Origin: Alistipes sp.
GTDB lineage: Bacteria > Bacteroidota > Bacteroidia > Bacteroidales > Rikenellaceae
Direction of reading: 5' to 3'
Length of the DNA stretch: 64,000 nucleotides
Assembly: GCA_017520545.1 (NCBI GenBank)
Contig: JAFXFM010000022.1
Span: forward strand, 1 to 64,000
Position numbers and translations under genes: made by a program. Below the pieces are notes generated by a model. It was not told the DNA's origin. It was given only the letters and a program-made list of their open reading frames with translations, and searched no databases. Below are positions 7,795-16,582 of this stretch, piece after piece. The stretch's first letter is position 1, and each line of letters starts with the position of its first letter.

Positions 7795-9147
7795 ATGCAG
7801 AGCGAGGCCCTACTAAAAGCCTTTGAGAAGTATGTTGAACGACACGAACTCTTCTCACACGACGACAAAATTTTGCTCGCCGTGTCGGGAGGTGTCGATT
7901 CTATGGTTATGCTCTCGATATTTGTTCGCTTGGGCTACAATATAGGGGTTGCCCACTGTAACTTCCACCTACGCGGCAAGGAGAGCGACGAGGATACCGA
8001 GATGGTTCTCGCCGAGTGCGAACGGTTGGGCGTACACTGCCATATCAGCCACTTCGACACCGAGGCGGAGATGGCACGCACGGGCGACTCGATGGAGATG
8101 GCAGCACGACGTCTGCGCTACGATTGGTTCAATGAGCTTTGTCGCACGGAGGGTTATAGCGCTATCGCTGTGGCGCACCACACCAACGACTCCATCGAAA
8201 CATTCTTCATAAACCTGCTTCGAGGTACGGGTTTGCGAGGTTTAACCGGCATAAATCGCCAGTATGGCAAGGTTGTACGACCGCTACTCTACGCTTCGCG
8301 CAAAGATATTTTGGAGTACGCCAAGCAGAATCAAATACCATATCGCGAAGATTCGTCGAATCTCTCGACTAAGTATCTCCGCAATAAAATCCGTTTGGGC
8401 TTGCTCCCTATGCTCACCGAGATTAATCCACGATTTACCGCCCTTATGCGTGGCAACCTCTACCGACTGAACAATGCACAAGTGTTTATCGACGTTGCGA
8501 TAGATCGCATCCGCGAGGTGGCAATGCATAGCGAGAACGGCATCGACACAATCGAGGTGCCCAAAATAGACGAGATGTATCCACGCGACTTCGTAATTTA
8601 CGAATTGTTGAACTCGTCGTATGGCTTCAAGGGTGATGTTGTCGAGGAGTTGAACAAGGCCCTGAAACGAGGTGTAACCGACCGCCGATTCTACGCCCGC
8701 GACTACGTGGCATATCTCGATAGAGGCAACATTATGATTACCGCCATCGAGGATGAGGACGACTGCGAAGTGGTGGTCGAGCGCGAAGATATACGCTCTT
8801 ATTGCGGCAATGCGGTGCTCTACTACGAACATACCGACATCGACAACGTGAACGAATATCGTCTGCCGAACGATGTGGCACTGCTTGATGAGTCTAAGCT
8901 GCAATATCCGCTCCGCCTGCGCCGCTGGCGTGAGGGAGATTCGTTTATTCCATTTGGTATGGCCGGTCGCAAAAAAGTGGGCGACTATCTCACCGACCAG
9001 AAGGTACCTATCGTGGAGCGCAAGCGACAATTCGTACTCCTCTCGGGCGAGGATATCGTATGGATTGTGGGACGTCGTACCGACGAGCGATTCCGTGTTG
9101 GAAACAACACCGAGAACATACTGAAAATTACAAAGCTAACTATATAA
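7795..9147 (+). CDS. tilS: tRNA(Ile)-lysidine synthase
   Basis: ATP-dependent attachment of lysine to C34 of the CAU-anticodon tRNA(Ile), needed to decode AUA. The 450-residue protein has the N-type ATP pyrophosphatase P-loop SGGVDS at 31-36 and conserved HCNFHLRG and HHTNDSIETFFINLLRGTG motifs in the N-terminal domain. The C-terminal domain contains the RLRRWREGDSFIPFGM segment typical of TilS. The length is normal. It is followed after 1 bp by holA, suggesting cotranscription and translational coupling. Confidence 0.95.
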   Translation: MQSEALLKAFEKYVERHELFSHDDKILLAVSGGVDSMVMLSIFVRLGYNIGVAHCNFHLRGKESDEDTEMVLAECERLGVHCHISHFDTEAEMARTGDSMEMAARRLRYDWFNELCRTEGYSAIAVAHHTNDSIETFFINLLRGTGLRGLTGINRQYGKVVRPLLYASRKDILEYAKQNQIPYREDSSNLSTKYLRNKIRLGLLPMLTEINPRFTALMRGNLYRLNNAQVFIDVAIDRIREVAMHSENGIDTIEVPKIDEMYPRDFVIYELLNSSYGFKGDVVEELNKALKRGVTDRRFYARDYVAYLDRGNIMITAIEDEDDCEVVVEREDIRSYCGNAVLYYEHTDIDNVNEYRLPNDVALLDESKLQYPLRLRRWREGDSFIPFGMAGRKKVGDYLTDQKVPIVERKRQFVLLSGEDIVWIVGRRTDERFRVGNNTENILKITKLTI

Positions 9148-9148
9148 A

Positions 9149-10216
9149 ATGGCAGAGAAGGTTACATTTGCATCGTGCGAAGCCGCTTTTCAGCAACTTA
9201 TGGGCGACATTAAGGCTCGACGATTCGCACCTATATATCTGTTGCAGGGCGAGGAGTTGTACTTTATCGACGCACTGTGCGATGCACTGAGCGACGGCAT
9301 TATGGAGGAGTCGATGCGAGCCTTCAATCAGATTGTCATCTACGGCAACGACACCGATGGAGGTACGGTGGCAAGTTACTGCCGACAACTGCCAATGATG
9401 GGCGAATACGAGGCTATCATTGTAAAGGAGGCACAACAGCTCGAAAAAATTGAGTTATTGAACGCCTATGCCGCCTCGCCACAACCATCGACAATTTTGG
9501 TTTTGTGCCACAAAGGTAAGGCGATGGATCGCCGCACACCACTCTACAAGAGTATCAAAGCAAAGGGTGTGGTGTTCGATTCGGTATCGCCACGCGACTA
9601 CGAGGCGGAGCGCTGGCTCTCGGGATTTGCTGCGACAAAGGGGTTGAAACTCGATTCGTCGAGCAGTAAAATCCTCGTTGCGCACCTTGGTGTGGAGATA
9701 TCAAAGATAAGCAACGAACTCGAAAAGATGATTGTGTCGCTACCTAAGGAGCGTACAACAATCACTCCCGAGGATATTGAAAAGCACATAGGTATATCGC
9801 GTCAATTCAACAACTTCGAGTTGAGTAATGCCGTACTCGACCGCCAACTCGAAAAGGCTCTCACCATTGCACAATATATGGGCGAAAACCCCAAGGCTTA
9901 CCCGCTATTATTGAGCGTAAAGGTACTGTATGACTCGTTCCGACAGCTATTTACCTATAACTATATATGTTGGGACTCGCGACGCAGAGGAGTAGCAATG
10001 CCCGACCAGAGCGAGTTGTGCCGTGCAATGCGACTCAACTCTCCATACTTCTTGAAGGAAATTATGCGTCGTGCACCACTATGGCCCAACAACAAAGTAT
10101 TCAAAATTATCGGTCTTTGCGCCGAGTACGACGCCAAAAGCAAGGGTATTGACGACGGAGGGGCATCGAATGGAGAACTCTTACGCGAATTTATCCTTAA
10201 AATTATGATGATGTAA
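9149..10216 (+). CDS. holA: DNA polymerase III subunit delta
   Basis: Clamp-loader subunit that opens the beta sliding clamp. The 355-residue protein shows the HolA layout: an N-terminal ATPase-like domain beginning with PIYLLQGEELYFIDALCDAL (residues about 29-48), a middle lid domain, and a C-terminal helical collar domain. The family is recognised mainly by this overall pattern, and the ATPase motifs are naturally degenerate in delta. Its stop codon overlaps the start of the next gene by one base (TAATG). Confidence 0.88.
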   Translation: MAEKVTFASCEAAFQQLMGDIKARRFAPIYLLQGEELYFIDALCDALSDGIMEESMRAFNQIVIYGNDTDGGTVASYCRQLPMMGEYEAIIVKEAQQLEKIELLNAYAASPQPSTILVLCHKGKAMDRRTPLYKSIKAKGVVFDSVSPRDYEAERWLSGFAATKGLKLDSSSSKILVAHLGVEISKISNELEKMIVSLPKERTTITPEDIEKHIGISRQFNNFELSNAVLDRQLEKALTIAQYMGENPKAYPLLLSVKVLYDSFRQLFTYNYICWDSRRRGVAMPDQSELCRAMRLNSPYFLKEIMRRAPLWPNNKVFKIIGLCAEYDAKSKGIDDGGASNGELLREFILKIMMM

Positions 10217-10956
10217 TGGTCTACATCTACGAGTATATCCGCACCCAAGGTTTCGAACCCATACACTTCGAGGAGCACTATGCGCATCTCGATATGTTAT
10301 CTGTGGTATACTTCTCCGAGAGCCTTAAAATCTCACAACACGATTTGCGCAAGGCGATTAAAGAGTCGTTGCGCAAAGGGCATTTTTCGCCTACGTCGAT
10401 GAATGTCGTCTATGTGCGATACTTCGCCGATGGCACCTTCGAGTTGGAGTCAAACTATATGATATACAGCGCATTTGCAATGCGTGCACTACGTCCAAAG
10501 GCGCATCTTCTTCGACTATCCGGCGAGATGCTCACCCACAACACTTCGGCAAAGGAGGCGCTTGTAGAGTTCTACCACACCGCGCAGCAACAACAAAATG
10601 GCGCGAACAACGACGTCTTCATTTGGGCTGATGAGAAGGACGAGGTGGTAGCTATTGACGGCTCGCCCGTAATTGCGGTATTCGAAGACGAAGTCCGCTT
10701 CTCGCACAAGGGCAGTGGCGTAGAGTTCGAACTCGCCTACGACGTCGTAGCCAATATGAATCGCAACGCCACAAAAGGGGCAATCAATCTGGCGGAGTTG
10801 GCAGAGGCGAAGGAGTTGCTATACATCTCGCACGAGGGAATAACAGCGGTTAAGAGTTTCCGACCTGAGCCCGAGTCCAAGCCAACCTCAACGCTCCTGT
10901 TTATGGATATCTCGGCAGAGAAGTTTGCCTCAAAAATCGCAGAGGCAGAGGTGTAG
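10216..10956 (+). CDS. Aminotransferase class IV-like protein, degenerate
   Basis: The 246-residue protein has the length and order of class IV PLP enzymes such as aminodeoxychorismate lyase. The segment TSAKEALVEFYH places a lysine where the PLP lysine is expected. A following DVFIWADEKDEVVAIDGSP region aligns loosely with the conserved L-D-x-V-x-E block, and LLYISHEGITAVKSF resembles the C-terminal region. The usual glutamate-rich motif after the lysine is not conserved. Activity is therefore uncertain: it could be a PabC-type lyase or a non-catalytic relative. It is translationally coupled to holA. Confidence 0.6.
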   Translation: MVYIYEYIRTQGFEPIHFEEHYAHLDMLSVVYFSESLKISQHDLRKAIKESLRKGHFSPTSMNVVYVRYFADGTFELESNYMIYSAFAMRALRPKAHLLRLSGEMLTHNTSAKEALVEFYHTAQQQQNGANNDVFIWADEKDEVVAIDGSPVIAVFEDEVRFSHKGSGVEFELAYDVVANMNRNATKGAINLAELAEAKELLYISHEGITAVKSFRPEPESKPTSTLLFMDISAEKFASKIAEAEV

Positions 10957-10979
10957 TAATTTTTTCTACAAAATATGTA

Positions 10980-11010
10980 TTGACAAGGGGTTTTCGGGCT
11001 ACTATATTTG
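10980..11010 (+). promoter_or_regulatory. Promoter of the coiled-coil protein gene
   Basis: TTG at 10980-10982, a 20-bp spacer and TATATTTG at 11003-11010 form a textbook Bacteroidota promoter. Because it covers 10980-11010, the upstream in-frame start at 10980 cannot be used and translation starts at 11031. Confidence 0.8.
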
Positions 11011-11030
11011 CACCAAAATCCCTTTATTGT

Positions 11031-11630
11031 ATGAAAAAATTTCTAATCATCTATGCGATGGGAACAACACTGCTTCTCATCACTACCATTACAATCATAA
11101 GCCACAAAGAGGAGAAGATTGTACGACTAAACAACAACTATGAGGCCCTGCGCTCCGAAGTAAAACTCTATCGCAACCGGCTCAAAGAGTCTACCGCATC
11201 GGCAATGGCTTTGCAACTCGAACTTGACGAATATCGAGAACAACGCAAAAGCGACCTGAAACATATTCGCTCCCTCGGTACGCAATTGCGTCGTGTTGAG
11301 AGTGTCGCCAAGGCTGCAACCACCAACGAGGTGCAATTCAGTACCCCACTCTACGACACCATTCTCGTCTATGATACGGTTTGGCTGTTCCGCTGGAAGG
11401 ATAAGTGGGTGAGCGCCGAAGGCGCTATCCGAGATGGAGAGGTCGATTGCGAAATTCACAGTGTCGATACCATACGCCAAGTAATACATCGCGTACCTCG
11501 ACGCTTCGGGCTTATCCGTTACGGCACCAAGGGTATCCGCCAGGAGATAACCTCCTCAAATCCCCACACAAAGGTTGTATATACCGAGTATATCGAACTG
11601 CCCAAGCGCAGAGAGAAACGTAAAAAATAG
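11031..11630 (+). CDS. Membrane-anchored coiled-coil protein (DUF6549-like)
   Basis: The 199-residue product has one N-terminal TM helix (about residues 5-25) and then a predicted coiled coil rich in Glu, Arg and Lys (about 30-95). A small C-terminal domain has alternating D-T-I/V-x-D-T strands and ends in a basic tail, RREKRKK. The C-terminal motif RYGTKGIRQEI and SSNPHTKVVYTEYIEL matches what I remember of the Bacteroidota DUF6549 family, whose function is unknown. ATG 11031 is chosen because a complete promoter covers the alternative upstream start. A strong hairpin ends the transcript and is shared with the convergent FKBP gene. Confidence 0.72.
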   Translation: MKKFLIIYAMGTTLLLITTITIISHKEEKIVRLNNNYEALRSEVKLYRNRLKESTASAMALQLELDEYREQRKSDLKHIRSLGTQLRRVESVAKAATTNEVQFSTPLYDTILVYDTVWLFRWKDKWVSAEGAIRDGEVDCEIHSVDTIRQVIHRVPRRFGLIRYGTKGIRQEITSSNPHTKVVYTEYIELPKRREKRKK

Positions 11631-11632
11631 CG

Positions 11633-11672
11633 AAACGCGGAGCACCACTTTTTAGAGGTACTCCGCGTTTTA
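11633..11672. terminator. Bidirectional terminator between convergent genes
   Basis: A nine-base stem (aacgcggag with ctccgcgtt, 11634-11642 and 11661-11669) is extended by weaker pairing around a central T/A-rich loop. A T run follows on the plus strand and an A run precedes it. It can end both the coiled-coil gene and the FKBP gene. Confidence 0.8.
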
Positions 11673-11688
11673 TTGTTTGCACTAAATG

Positions 11689-12717
11689 CTATTTCTTGGC
11701 AGGAGTAACGTCTATCAACTCCACCTCGAACTCCAACGCCTCGTTTGGACCTATTTCGTTGCCTGCGCCACGATCGCCATACGCCAACTCGGCGGGAATA
11801 TACAGTACGATTTTTCCACCCGGGCCGATAAGTTTCATACCCTCGGTCCAACCCTTAATCACACGATTAAGCGGAAACTCAACAGGCTTATTTTGGATAT
11901 AACGTCCCTGCTTATCAAAAAGGTTAGGTTGCTGCTCACGCACTCTCGCCTGATGCTCCTTTGTCCAATGCTCGAAGCGCGATGCATCGAATACGGTACC
12001 GTCTTGCAGTCTGCCCACATAGTGAACTTTCACTACATCGTCGTCGCTCGTTGCCGCTTTCGACTTTTCGCCCTCGGCAACGACCTTGTATAGCAAACCA
12101 CTCTCGGTAGCCTTCACGCCGTCGCTATTCTTTACTGTTTCGAGCCACATCGCCGAACGCTTCGCATTCTCCGCAGGAACAACAACCGTAAAGTAGTGGT
12201 TCAGATAGGACATTAACTGCTCCTCCGTAAATTTTGTTTTACCCGCCCAAGCATCTTTGAAGCCCTCAACCAGCCAGTAGTATTGAATCGGCAATTTGCT
12301 CTTTGATACATTTGTGCCCATATCCACACCTACGGCATACGATATTCCGCTACGCTCACCCTTACTCTTGAAGGCGTTAAACTTTGCCTTTGGCCTCTTC
12401 TTCAAAACCTCCTTATACTCAGCATAACGTTCGTTAAGTGTCGCACCGAAGTATGATTTGAGAAGAATCAGCACCTCTTCCAACTGCATCGTTGCCTTAC
12501 CAGCAAACGCCTCGACAATTCCCGTCGCTATCCTCTCCGCATCGAGATCAACCTCTCTCATTTGCTGCTTAATACCACTACCGATATTGGCACCGAGGTT
12601 GTACGACAATGTATCGAGTCTGCCTCTATCGCCCTCGACAATCTCTCCGTAGCAAGGTGTAGCCATTGCAACACAAAATACTACCACCAAAGTTGTAAAT
12701 ACAGCTCTTTTCATCAT
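11689..12717 (-). CDS. FKBP-type peptidyl-prolyl isomerase, exported
   Basis: Periplasmic proline isomerase/chaperone of the FkpA/Mip type. The 342-residue protein has a signal peptide (cleavage near CYG-E, about residue 24), FKBP_N-like helical dimerisation regions (about 30-215), and a C-terminal FKBP domain (about 225-340). That domain retains the active-site pattern: VHYVG, VFDAS, the V-I-K-G-W segment, YIPAELAYG and FEVEL. About 25 residues are inserted between the FDAS and FPLN strands, as in the neighbouring 374-residue paralogue. It starts one base after the stop of the truncated paralogue 12719-13360, so the two are translationally coupled. It ends at a bidirectional terminator. Confidence 0.92.
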   Translation of the reverse strand: MMKRAVFTTLVVVFCVAMATPCYGEIVEGDRGRLDTLSYNLGANIGSGIKQQMREVDLDAERIATGIVEAFAGKATMQLEEVLILLKSYFGATLNERYAEYKEVLKKRPKAKFNAFKSKGERSGISYAVGVDMGTNVSKSKLPIQYYWLVEGFKDAWAGKTKFTEEQLMSYLNHYFTVVVPAENAKRSAMWLETVKNSDGVKATESGLLYKVVAEGEKSKAATSDDDVVKVHYVGRLQDGTVFDASRFEHWTKEHQARVREQQPNLFDKQGRYIQNKPVEFPLNRVIKGWTEGMKLIGPGGKIVLYIPAELAYGDRGAGNEIGPNEALEFEVELIDVTPAKK

Positions 12718-12718
12718 C

Positions 12719-13360
12719 CTACTCTTGCGATTTTACACTCTCCACTACCACAGCTGTTTCCGCCGCCTTCTCCATCTCCGTTGCAGGACTCTTTGCTGTA
12801 TAGCGTTTTAAAAACGCCAACATCTGCCCACCCGAGAGCATAAGCGTATCGGCATACACATCCTCGAATGCCTTGCAGTACCAATAGTAGTGCAGCACCT
12901 CGTTATCTCGGATTACAGCATTTTTAAGTTCTGCACCAAAAACATTTCCGAAAAGATAGGAGAAGCTATCACGCTCTTCATCGTTCTCGAATGGCTTAAA
13001 TTTACTATTGGGGGTCGGTGTTTCGGCAACACGCTTATCGAACTCGGCCTTGCGATGCTCTATTTTCGCAGATAGGCTATCCTCCAACATTTTGCACTCC
13101 ACACTCGACATCTTTACTCCATCGGTCAGAACATCTTTGATACCATCGTTCAATTTGGAGACGTTAAAGTCCAACAAACTGATCACAGAGTCCGCCTTAA
13201 TAGCGACAGCGTGTGTTACACCTAAGCTATACGAAAGTGTATCTATCGCCTTGATATCCCCTTCGAGGATTTTTCCTCCCGTTTTGCCATAGCACGGAGC
13301 AATAAATGCAGAGCAAACTATCGCTGCCAATATCATTAAACTCTTTCTCTTAGACTGCAT
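12719..13360 (-). CDS. FKBP_N-domain-only paralogue without catalytic domain
   Basis: The 213-residue exported protein has a signal peptide followed by the same helical region as its neighbours: DTLSYSLGVTHAVAIKADS, the central FSYLFGNVFGAELKN, and HYYWYCKAFEDVYADT aligning with HYYWLVEGFKDAW-type blocks. It stops where the linker to the FKBP domain would begin, so it lacks every isomerase residue. The gene ends with a normal stop codon one base before the ATG of the complete paralogue. This looks like a stable two-gene arrangement, not random decay. It may act as a dimerisation or chaperone partner. That role is inferred. Confidence 0.85.
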   Translation of the reverse strand: MQSKRKSLMILAAIVCSAFIAPCYGKTGGKILEGDIKAIDTLSYSLGVTHAVAIKADSVISLLDFNVSKLNDGIKDVLTDGVKMSSVECKMLEDSLSAKIEHRKAEFDKRVAETPTPNSKFKPFENDEERDSFSYLFGNVFGAELKNAVIRDNEVLHYYWYCKAFEDVYADTLMLSGGQMLAFLKRYTAKSPATEMEKAAETAVVVESVKSQE

Positions 13361-13390
13361 ACTAAACTTTTTATTCGATTAACGTTGGGG

Positions 13391-13398
13391 CAAAGTTA
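13391..13398 (-). promoter_or_regulatory. -7 box of the FKBP pair
   Basis: On the minus strand this reads TAACTTTG, about 30 bp upstream of the ATG at 13360. No clear -33 element was found. Confidence 0.5.
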
Positions 13399-13434
13399 GC
13401 TAAAATTTACAATTTGATGCTACTTGTACCATAT

Positions 13435-13468
13435 AAAAAAGTGGAGAGTTGATATCTCAGCCCTCCAC
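13435..13468 (-). terminator. Terminator of the 374-residue FKBP gene
   Basis: On the minus strand a GTGGAG...CTCCAC hairpin (13463-13468 with 13441-13446) is followed by six Ts. It separates this gene from the downstream FKBP pair. Confidence 0.75.
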
Positions 13469-13513
13469 TCACGACCTTTAATTAGGCGGCTATTACATCT
13501 CAGCCTTATTGAC

Positions 13514-14638
13514 CTACTTCTTCAACTGCTTCTTTGCAACAACCTTCTTCTCTGCCTTTGGGGTCTCGGCCTTCTTCTCCTCCTTAGCCTCAACCTCCGG
13601 CTTAACCTCTGGCTCCGGAGCAGGAGTAACGTCGATCAACTCAACCTCGAACTCCAACGCCTCGTTTGCACCGATCATATTACCTGCGCCACGACGTCCA
13701 TAAGCCAACTCGGCAGGAATATACAACTTAATCTTTCCACCCGGGCCTACAAGCTTCATACCCTCGGTCCAACCCTTAATCACACGGTTAAGAGGGAACT
13801 CGATAGGGTCGTTCTTGGTGTACTTACCCTTCTCGTCGAAGAGGGTTGGTTGCTGCTCGCGAACCATCTCCTGACGCTCCTTTGGCCAATTCTCGAAGCG
13901 CGATGCATCGAATACGGTACCATCCTGCAACTTGCCAATGTAGTGAACTTTCACAACATCCTCGTCCCTCTTGGCAGCCTTTGTCATATCACCCTCCTTA
14001 ACGACCTTGTAAACCAAGCCGCTCTCGGTAACCTTAACGCCTGTACCCTTCTTTTTCTTTTCGAGCCACTCTGCCGAACGCTTTGCGTTCTCAGCTGGCA
14101 AAACCTGCATAAAGTAGTGGTTCAGGTATACCATAACCTGCTCGTCCGACAATCTCATATTGCCGTTCCAAGCCTCTTTGAATCCCTCTACCAACCAGTA
14201 GTACTGAAGTGTAAGTTTGCTGTCAGCAACATTTTTACCCAAATCGCTACCAATAGCGTACGAAATTTTGTCGCACTCGGCCTTGTCTACAAATGCATTG
14301 AATACAACTGTCGAGTCGTTCTTCATAGCCTCTTGATGCGCTGCGAGTCGATCTTGGAGTGTCTCACCGAAGAATTCGCGCAGAAGAGCCAAAGTCTCCT
14401 TGTGGTCCTTCTTTGCTTTGCCGGTAATACCATCAACAATACCCTTTGCACACACATCGTCATCGATTGCGATATCACGGAATTGCTGTTTGAGTCCGCC
14501 ACCGATGTTTGTACCAAGGCAATACGACAATGAGTCGAGTTTTGCGTGGTCGCCCTCGGTAATGTTGTTCTTGCTTCCGCAAGAGCAAACCAATGCAGCA
14601 CAAGCAAGTGCTACAACTGTCATAACTGTTTTTTTCAT
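13514..14638 (-). CDS. FKBP-type peptidyl-prolyl isomerase lipoprotein
   Basis: Envelope proline isomerase, 374 residues. The signal peptide ends at a lipobox (VCSC, Cys20), so it should be membrane-anchored, unlike its signal-peptidase-I neighbour. FKBP_N-type helices span about 28-215 and the catalytic FKBP domain about 230-345, with VHYIG, VFDAS, VIKGW, YIPAELAYG and FEVEL all intact. The last 30 residues are a charged Glu/Lys/Pro/Ala tail absent from the paralogue. It has its own -7 box and terminator, so it is monocistronic. Close similarity to the 342-residue protein indicates a local duplication. Confidence 0.93.
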   Translation of the reverse strand: MKKTVMTVVALACAALVCSCGSKNNITEGDHAKLDSLSYCLGTNIGGGLKQQFRDIAIDDDVCAKGIVDGITGKAKKDHKETLALLREFFGETLQDRLAAHQEAMKNDSTVVFNAFVDKAECDKISYAIGSDLGKNVADSKLTLQYYWLVEGFKEAWNGNMRLSDEQVMVYLNHYFMQVLPAENAKRSAEWLEKKKKGTGVKVTESGLVYKVVKEGDMTKAAKRDEDVVKVHYIGKLQDGTVFDASRFENWPKERQEMVREQQPTLFDEKGKYTKNDPIEFPLNRVIKGWTEGMKLVGPGGKIKLYIPAELAYGRRGAGNMIGANEALEFEVELIDVTPAPEPEVKPEVEAKEEKKAETPKAEKKVVAKKQLKK

Positions 14639-14695
14639 AATGTTTTTTACTTATTTATTTGTTGTTTAAATTATCTGTCGTCCAATAAAAGTGCG

Positions 14696-14703
14696 CAAAT
14701 ATA
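14696..14703 (-). promoter_or_regulatory. -7 box of the FKBP lipoprotein gene
   Basis: Reads TATATTTG on the minus strand, about 58 bp upstream of the ATG. No convincing -33 element. Confidence 0.55.
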
Positions 14704-14732
14704 ACGAAAATTTATTTATAAAAGCATATTTT

Positions 14733-15413
14733 CTATCGACTATATTTTATATCGAGCACCTTGACGTCGTAGTTTAACAGTACGTTAGGTCCGATACCCA
14801 GCGCCTTGTTTCCATCTGTATCGTACGCCACACTCGAAGGTAGCCAAGCGTTGAAGTGAGAGCCCTCACCTGCCAACTTAACAACCTCCTGCAAGCCCTT
14901 TACGAGTTTACGATAGGAGTCGCGCAGGGTATCCGATTTGATAATTTCGCGACCACTTTCATCGGTAATCGTATACACAATCTTCACCGTATCGCGTGTA
15001 GACATTCCGCCCACGTGGCTCTGGTCGCCAAGCTTTATAATTTTGTAGGTTACACCTGTACGAGTACGAACATACGACCTATCTCTTTTGTTCAAATCGG
15101 CAAGATATTGCTCCTGATGCGCCTTTGCTCTCTCGTGCACGAAATAGACCTTTTCGGCAAGATAGTAGTCGCGAGCCTCCTCCAAAGTCATATACGCATC
15201 TTCGTTATAGACATCTTTGATGGCGTCGCATACAACCTCGATGTTGAGTGTCGAATCCATCTCCATCAGAGCGTGGGCGATATTCATACCCACAACGTAA
15301 GAGATGGTATCCGAGTCGCTGTTGTAACTTCCTGTCGAACTTTTACTGCGACACGACATAAACATCACTCCAAAAATCAGGACAATAGATAGAATTGATA
15401 TAATTTTTTTCAT
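14733..15413 (-). CDS. Divergent FKBP-fold lipoprotein, probably inactive
   Basis: The 226-residue lipoprotein (lipobox Cys about residue 20 from the ATG at 15413) has a short FKBP_N-like region starting DTISYVVGMNIAHAL and a C-terminal FKBP-like domain from about residue 115. The fold is recognisable through VKIVYTI, the LVKGLQEVVKLAGEG helix, AWLPSSVAYD and LNYDVKVLDI. Active-site positions are changed: the F-D pair becomes I-K, the central tryptophan becomes leucine and the last phenylalanine becomes tyrosine. It is probably a binding protein without isomerase activity. An upstream in-frame ATG at 15434 is less likely because MKKIISIL starts a standard signal peptide. Confidence 0.8.
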   Translation of the reverse strand: MKKIISILSIVLIFGVMFMSCRSKSSTGSYNSDSDTISYVVGMNIAHALMEMDSTLNIEVVCDAIKDVYNEDAYMTLEEARDYYLAEKVYFVHERAKAHQEQYLADLNKRDRSYVRTRTGVTYKIIKLGDQSHVGGMSTRDTVKIVYTITDESGREIIKSDTLRDSYRKLVKGLQEVVKLAGEGSHFNAWLPSSVAYDTDGNKALGIGPNVLLNYDVKVLDIKYSR

Positions 15414-15453
15414 AATTTTTGCTCTGTTACTCACTTTCTACCATTACAAGGTG

Positions 15454-15523
15454 CAAATTTATAAAAAATTATCGGAATTATTGAGAAAATTTGTACAACC
15501 AAATACCAAACCGACTATATTTG
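15454..15523. promoter_or_regulatory. Divergent promoters for the FKBP-like gene and pdxB
   Basis: Minus strand: TAAATTTG at 15454-15461, about 40 bp before the ATG at 15413. Plus strand: TTTG at 15490-15493, 22-bp spacer, TATATTTG at 15516-15523, about 40 bp before pdxB. Confidence 0.6.
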
Positions 15524-15562
15524 TGGTAAAATTGGATACCTTTACAGCGTTCTGGTTCGAAG

Positions 15563-16558
15563 ATGAAAATTTTGATTGACAGCGCCATACCCTATTTGCG
15601 AGGTGTTTTAGAGCCCTTCGCCGAGGTGATTTATCTCGACGGCAAGGCCTTCACGCGCGAAATAGTGGCGAGTGCCGATGCGTTGATTATTCGCACCCGT
15701 ACCCGCTGCGATAAAGCCCTACTCGAAGGTTCGAAGGTCCATTTTATAGCCACCGCAACCATAGGTTTCGACCACATTGACCTCGAATACTGCCGCACTC
15801 ACAACATCGTCGTTTCGACCTCGGCAGGCTGCAATGCCCGCGGTGTTCTGCAATGGGTATCTTCCGCTTTGGCACTGCTTGCAAAACGCGACGGCTTCGC
15901 GCCACAGGAGCGCACTCTGGGCATTGTAGGCGTAGGCAACGTAGGCAAGCTCATCAAGGAGTATGCCGAGGCTTGGGGCTTTCGCACAATATGCTCCGAC
16001 CCACCGAGAGAGGAGCGCGAACATCTCGGCTTCGTATCGCTCGAAGAGGTTCTTCGCTGCGCCGACATCGTAACCCTGCACACCCCACTCGACAACTCCA
16101 CCAAACACCTTGTAAACGAGAGGAACATATCGTTTCTGCACCCCGGAGCTGTACTCGTAAATGCCTCGCGAGGCGAGTGTATTGCTACCGAGGCAACAAA
16201 GCGCGATGATTTGACCTACATCACCGACGTCTGGGAGAGTGAGCCCGACATCGACCCTGCATATCTCGCCAAGTCGTTAGTGGCAACGCCGCACATTGCA
16301 GGCTACTCGGCACAAGGCAAGGCAAACGCTTCGGCTATGGCGGTACGTGCATTGGCTCGGCATTTCAACCTTCCACTGGAAAATTGGTATCCCGAGGAGG
16401 TGGCAACCATTGAGCCTAAGTTGCTCTCTTGGAGTGAGATGTGCTCCACAATAGCAACCGCCTGCAACCTCGAAGCAGAGAGCCGAATGCTGAAAACTTC
16501 GCCCGATCAATTCGAGTATTTACGCAATAATTACCGCTATCGCGAGGAGTATTTCTAA
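15563..16558 (+). CDS. pdxB: Erythronate-4-phosphate dehydrogenase
   Basis: NAD-dependent oxidation of 4-phosphoerythronate in the DXP-dependent pyridoxal phosphate pathway. The 331-residue protein is a D-2-hydroxyacid dehydrogenase with a Rossmann motif GIVGVGNVGK (about residues 119-128). PdxB-type hallmarks are the N-terminal ILIDSAIPYLRGVLEPFAEV, ATATIGFDHID, and a shortened C-terminal dimerisation region. The conserved catalytic Arg, Glu and His are in NASRGE, the WESEPDID block and ATPHIAGYS. pyrD follows 24 bp later but has its own -7 box. Confidence 0.93.
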   Translation: MKILIDSAIPYLRGVLEPFAEVIYLDGKAFTREIVASADALIIRTRTRCDKALLEGSKVHFIATATIGFDHIDLEYCRTHNIVVSTSAGCNARGVLQWVSSALALLAKRDGFAPQERTLGIVGVGNVGKLIKEYAEAWGFRTICSDPPREEREHLGFVSLEEVLRCADIVTLHTPLDNSTKHLVNERNISFLHPGAVLVNASRGECIATEATKRDDLTYITDVWESEPDIDPAYLAKSLVATPHIAGYSAQGKANASAMAVRALARHFNLPLENWYPEEVATIEPKLLSWSEMCSTIATACNLEAESRMLKTSPDQFEYLRNNYRYREEYF

Positions 16559-16567
16559 AAAAATAAC

Positions 16568-16575
16568 TATCTTTG
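16568..16575 (+). promoter_or_regulatory. pyrD -7 box, near-leaderless
   Basis: TATCTTTG ends 7 bp before the pyrD ATG, so the transcript would have essentially no 5' leader. Part of the region overlaps the 3' end of pdxB. Confidence 0.55.
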
Positions 16576-16582
16576 CAACGTT

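Noticed and set aside
13441..13468. Attenuator for the downstream FKBP pair
   Set aside because: The hairpin is followed by a T run and a separate -7 box lies downstream of it, so an ordinary terminator explains it.
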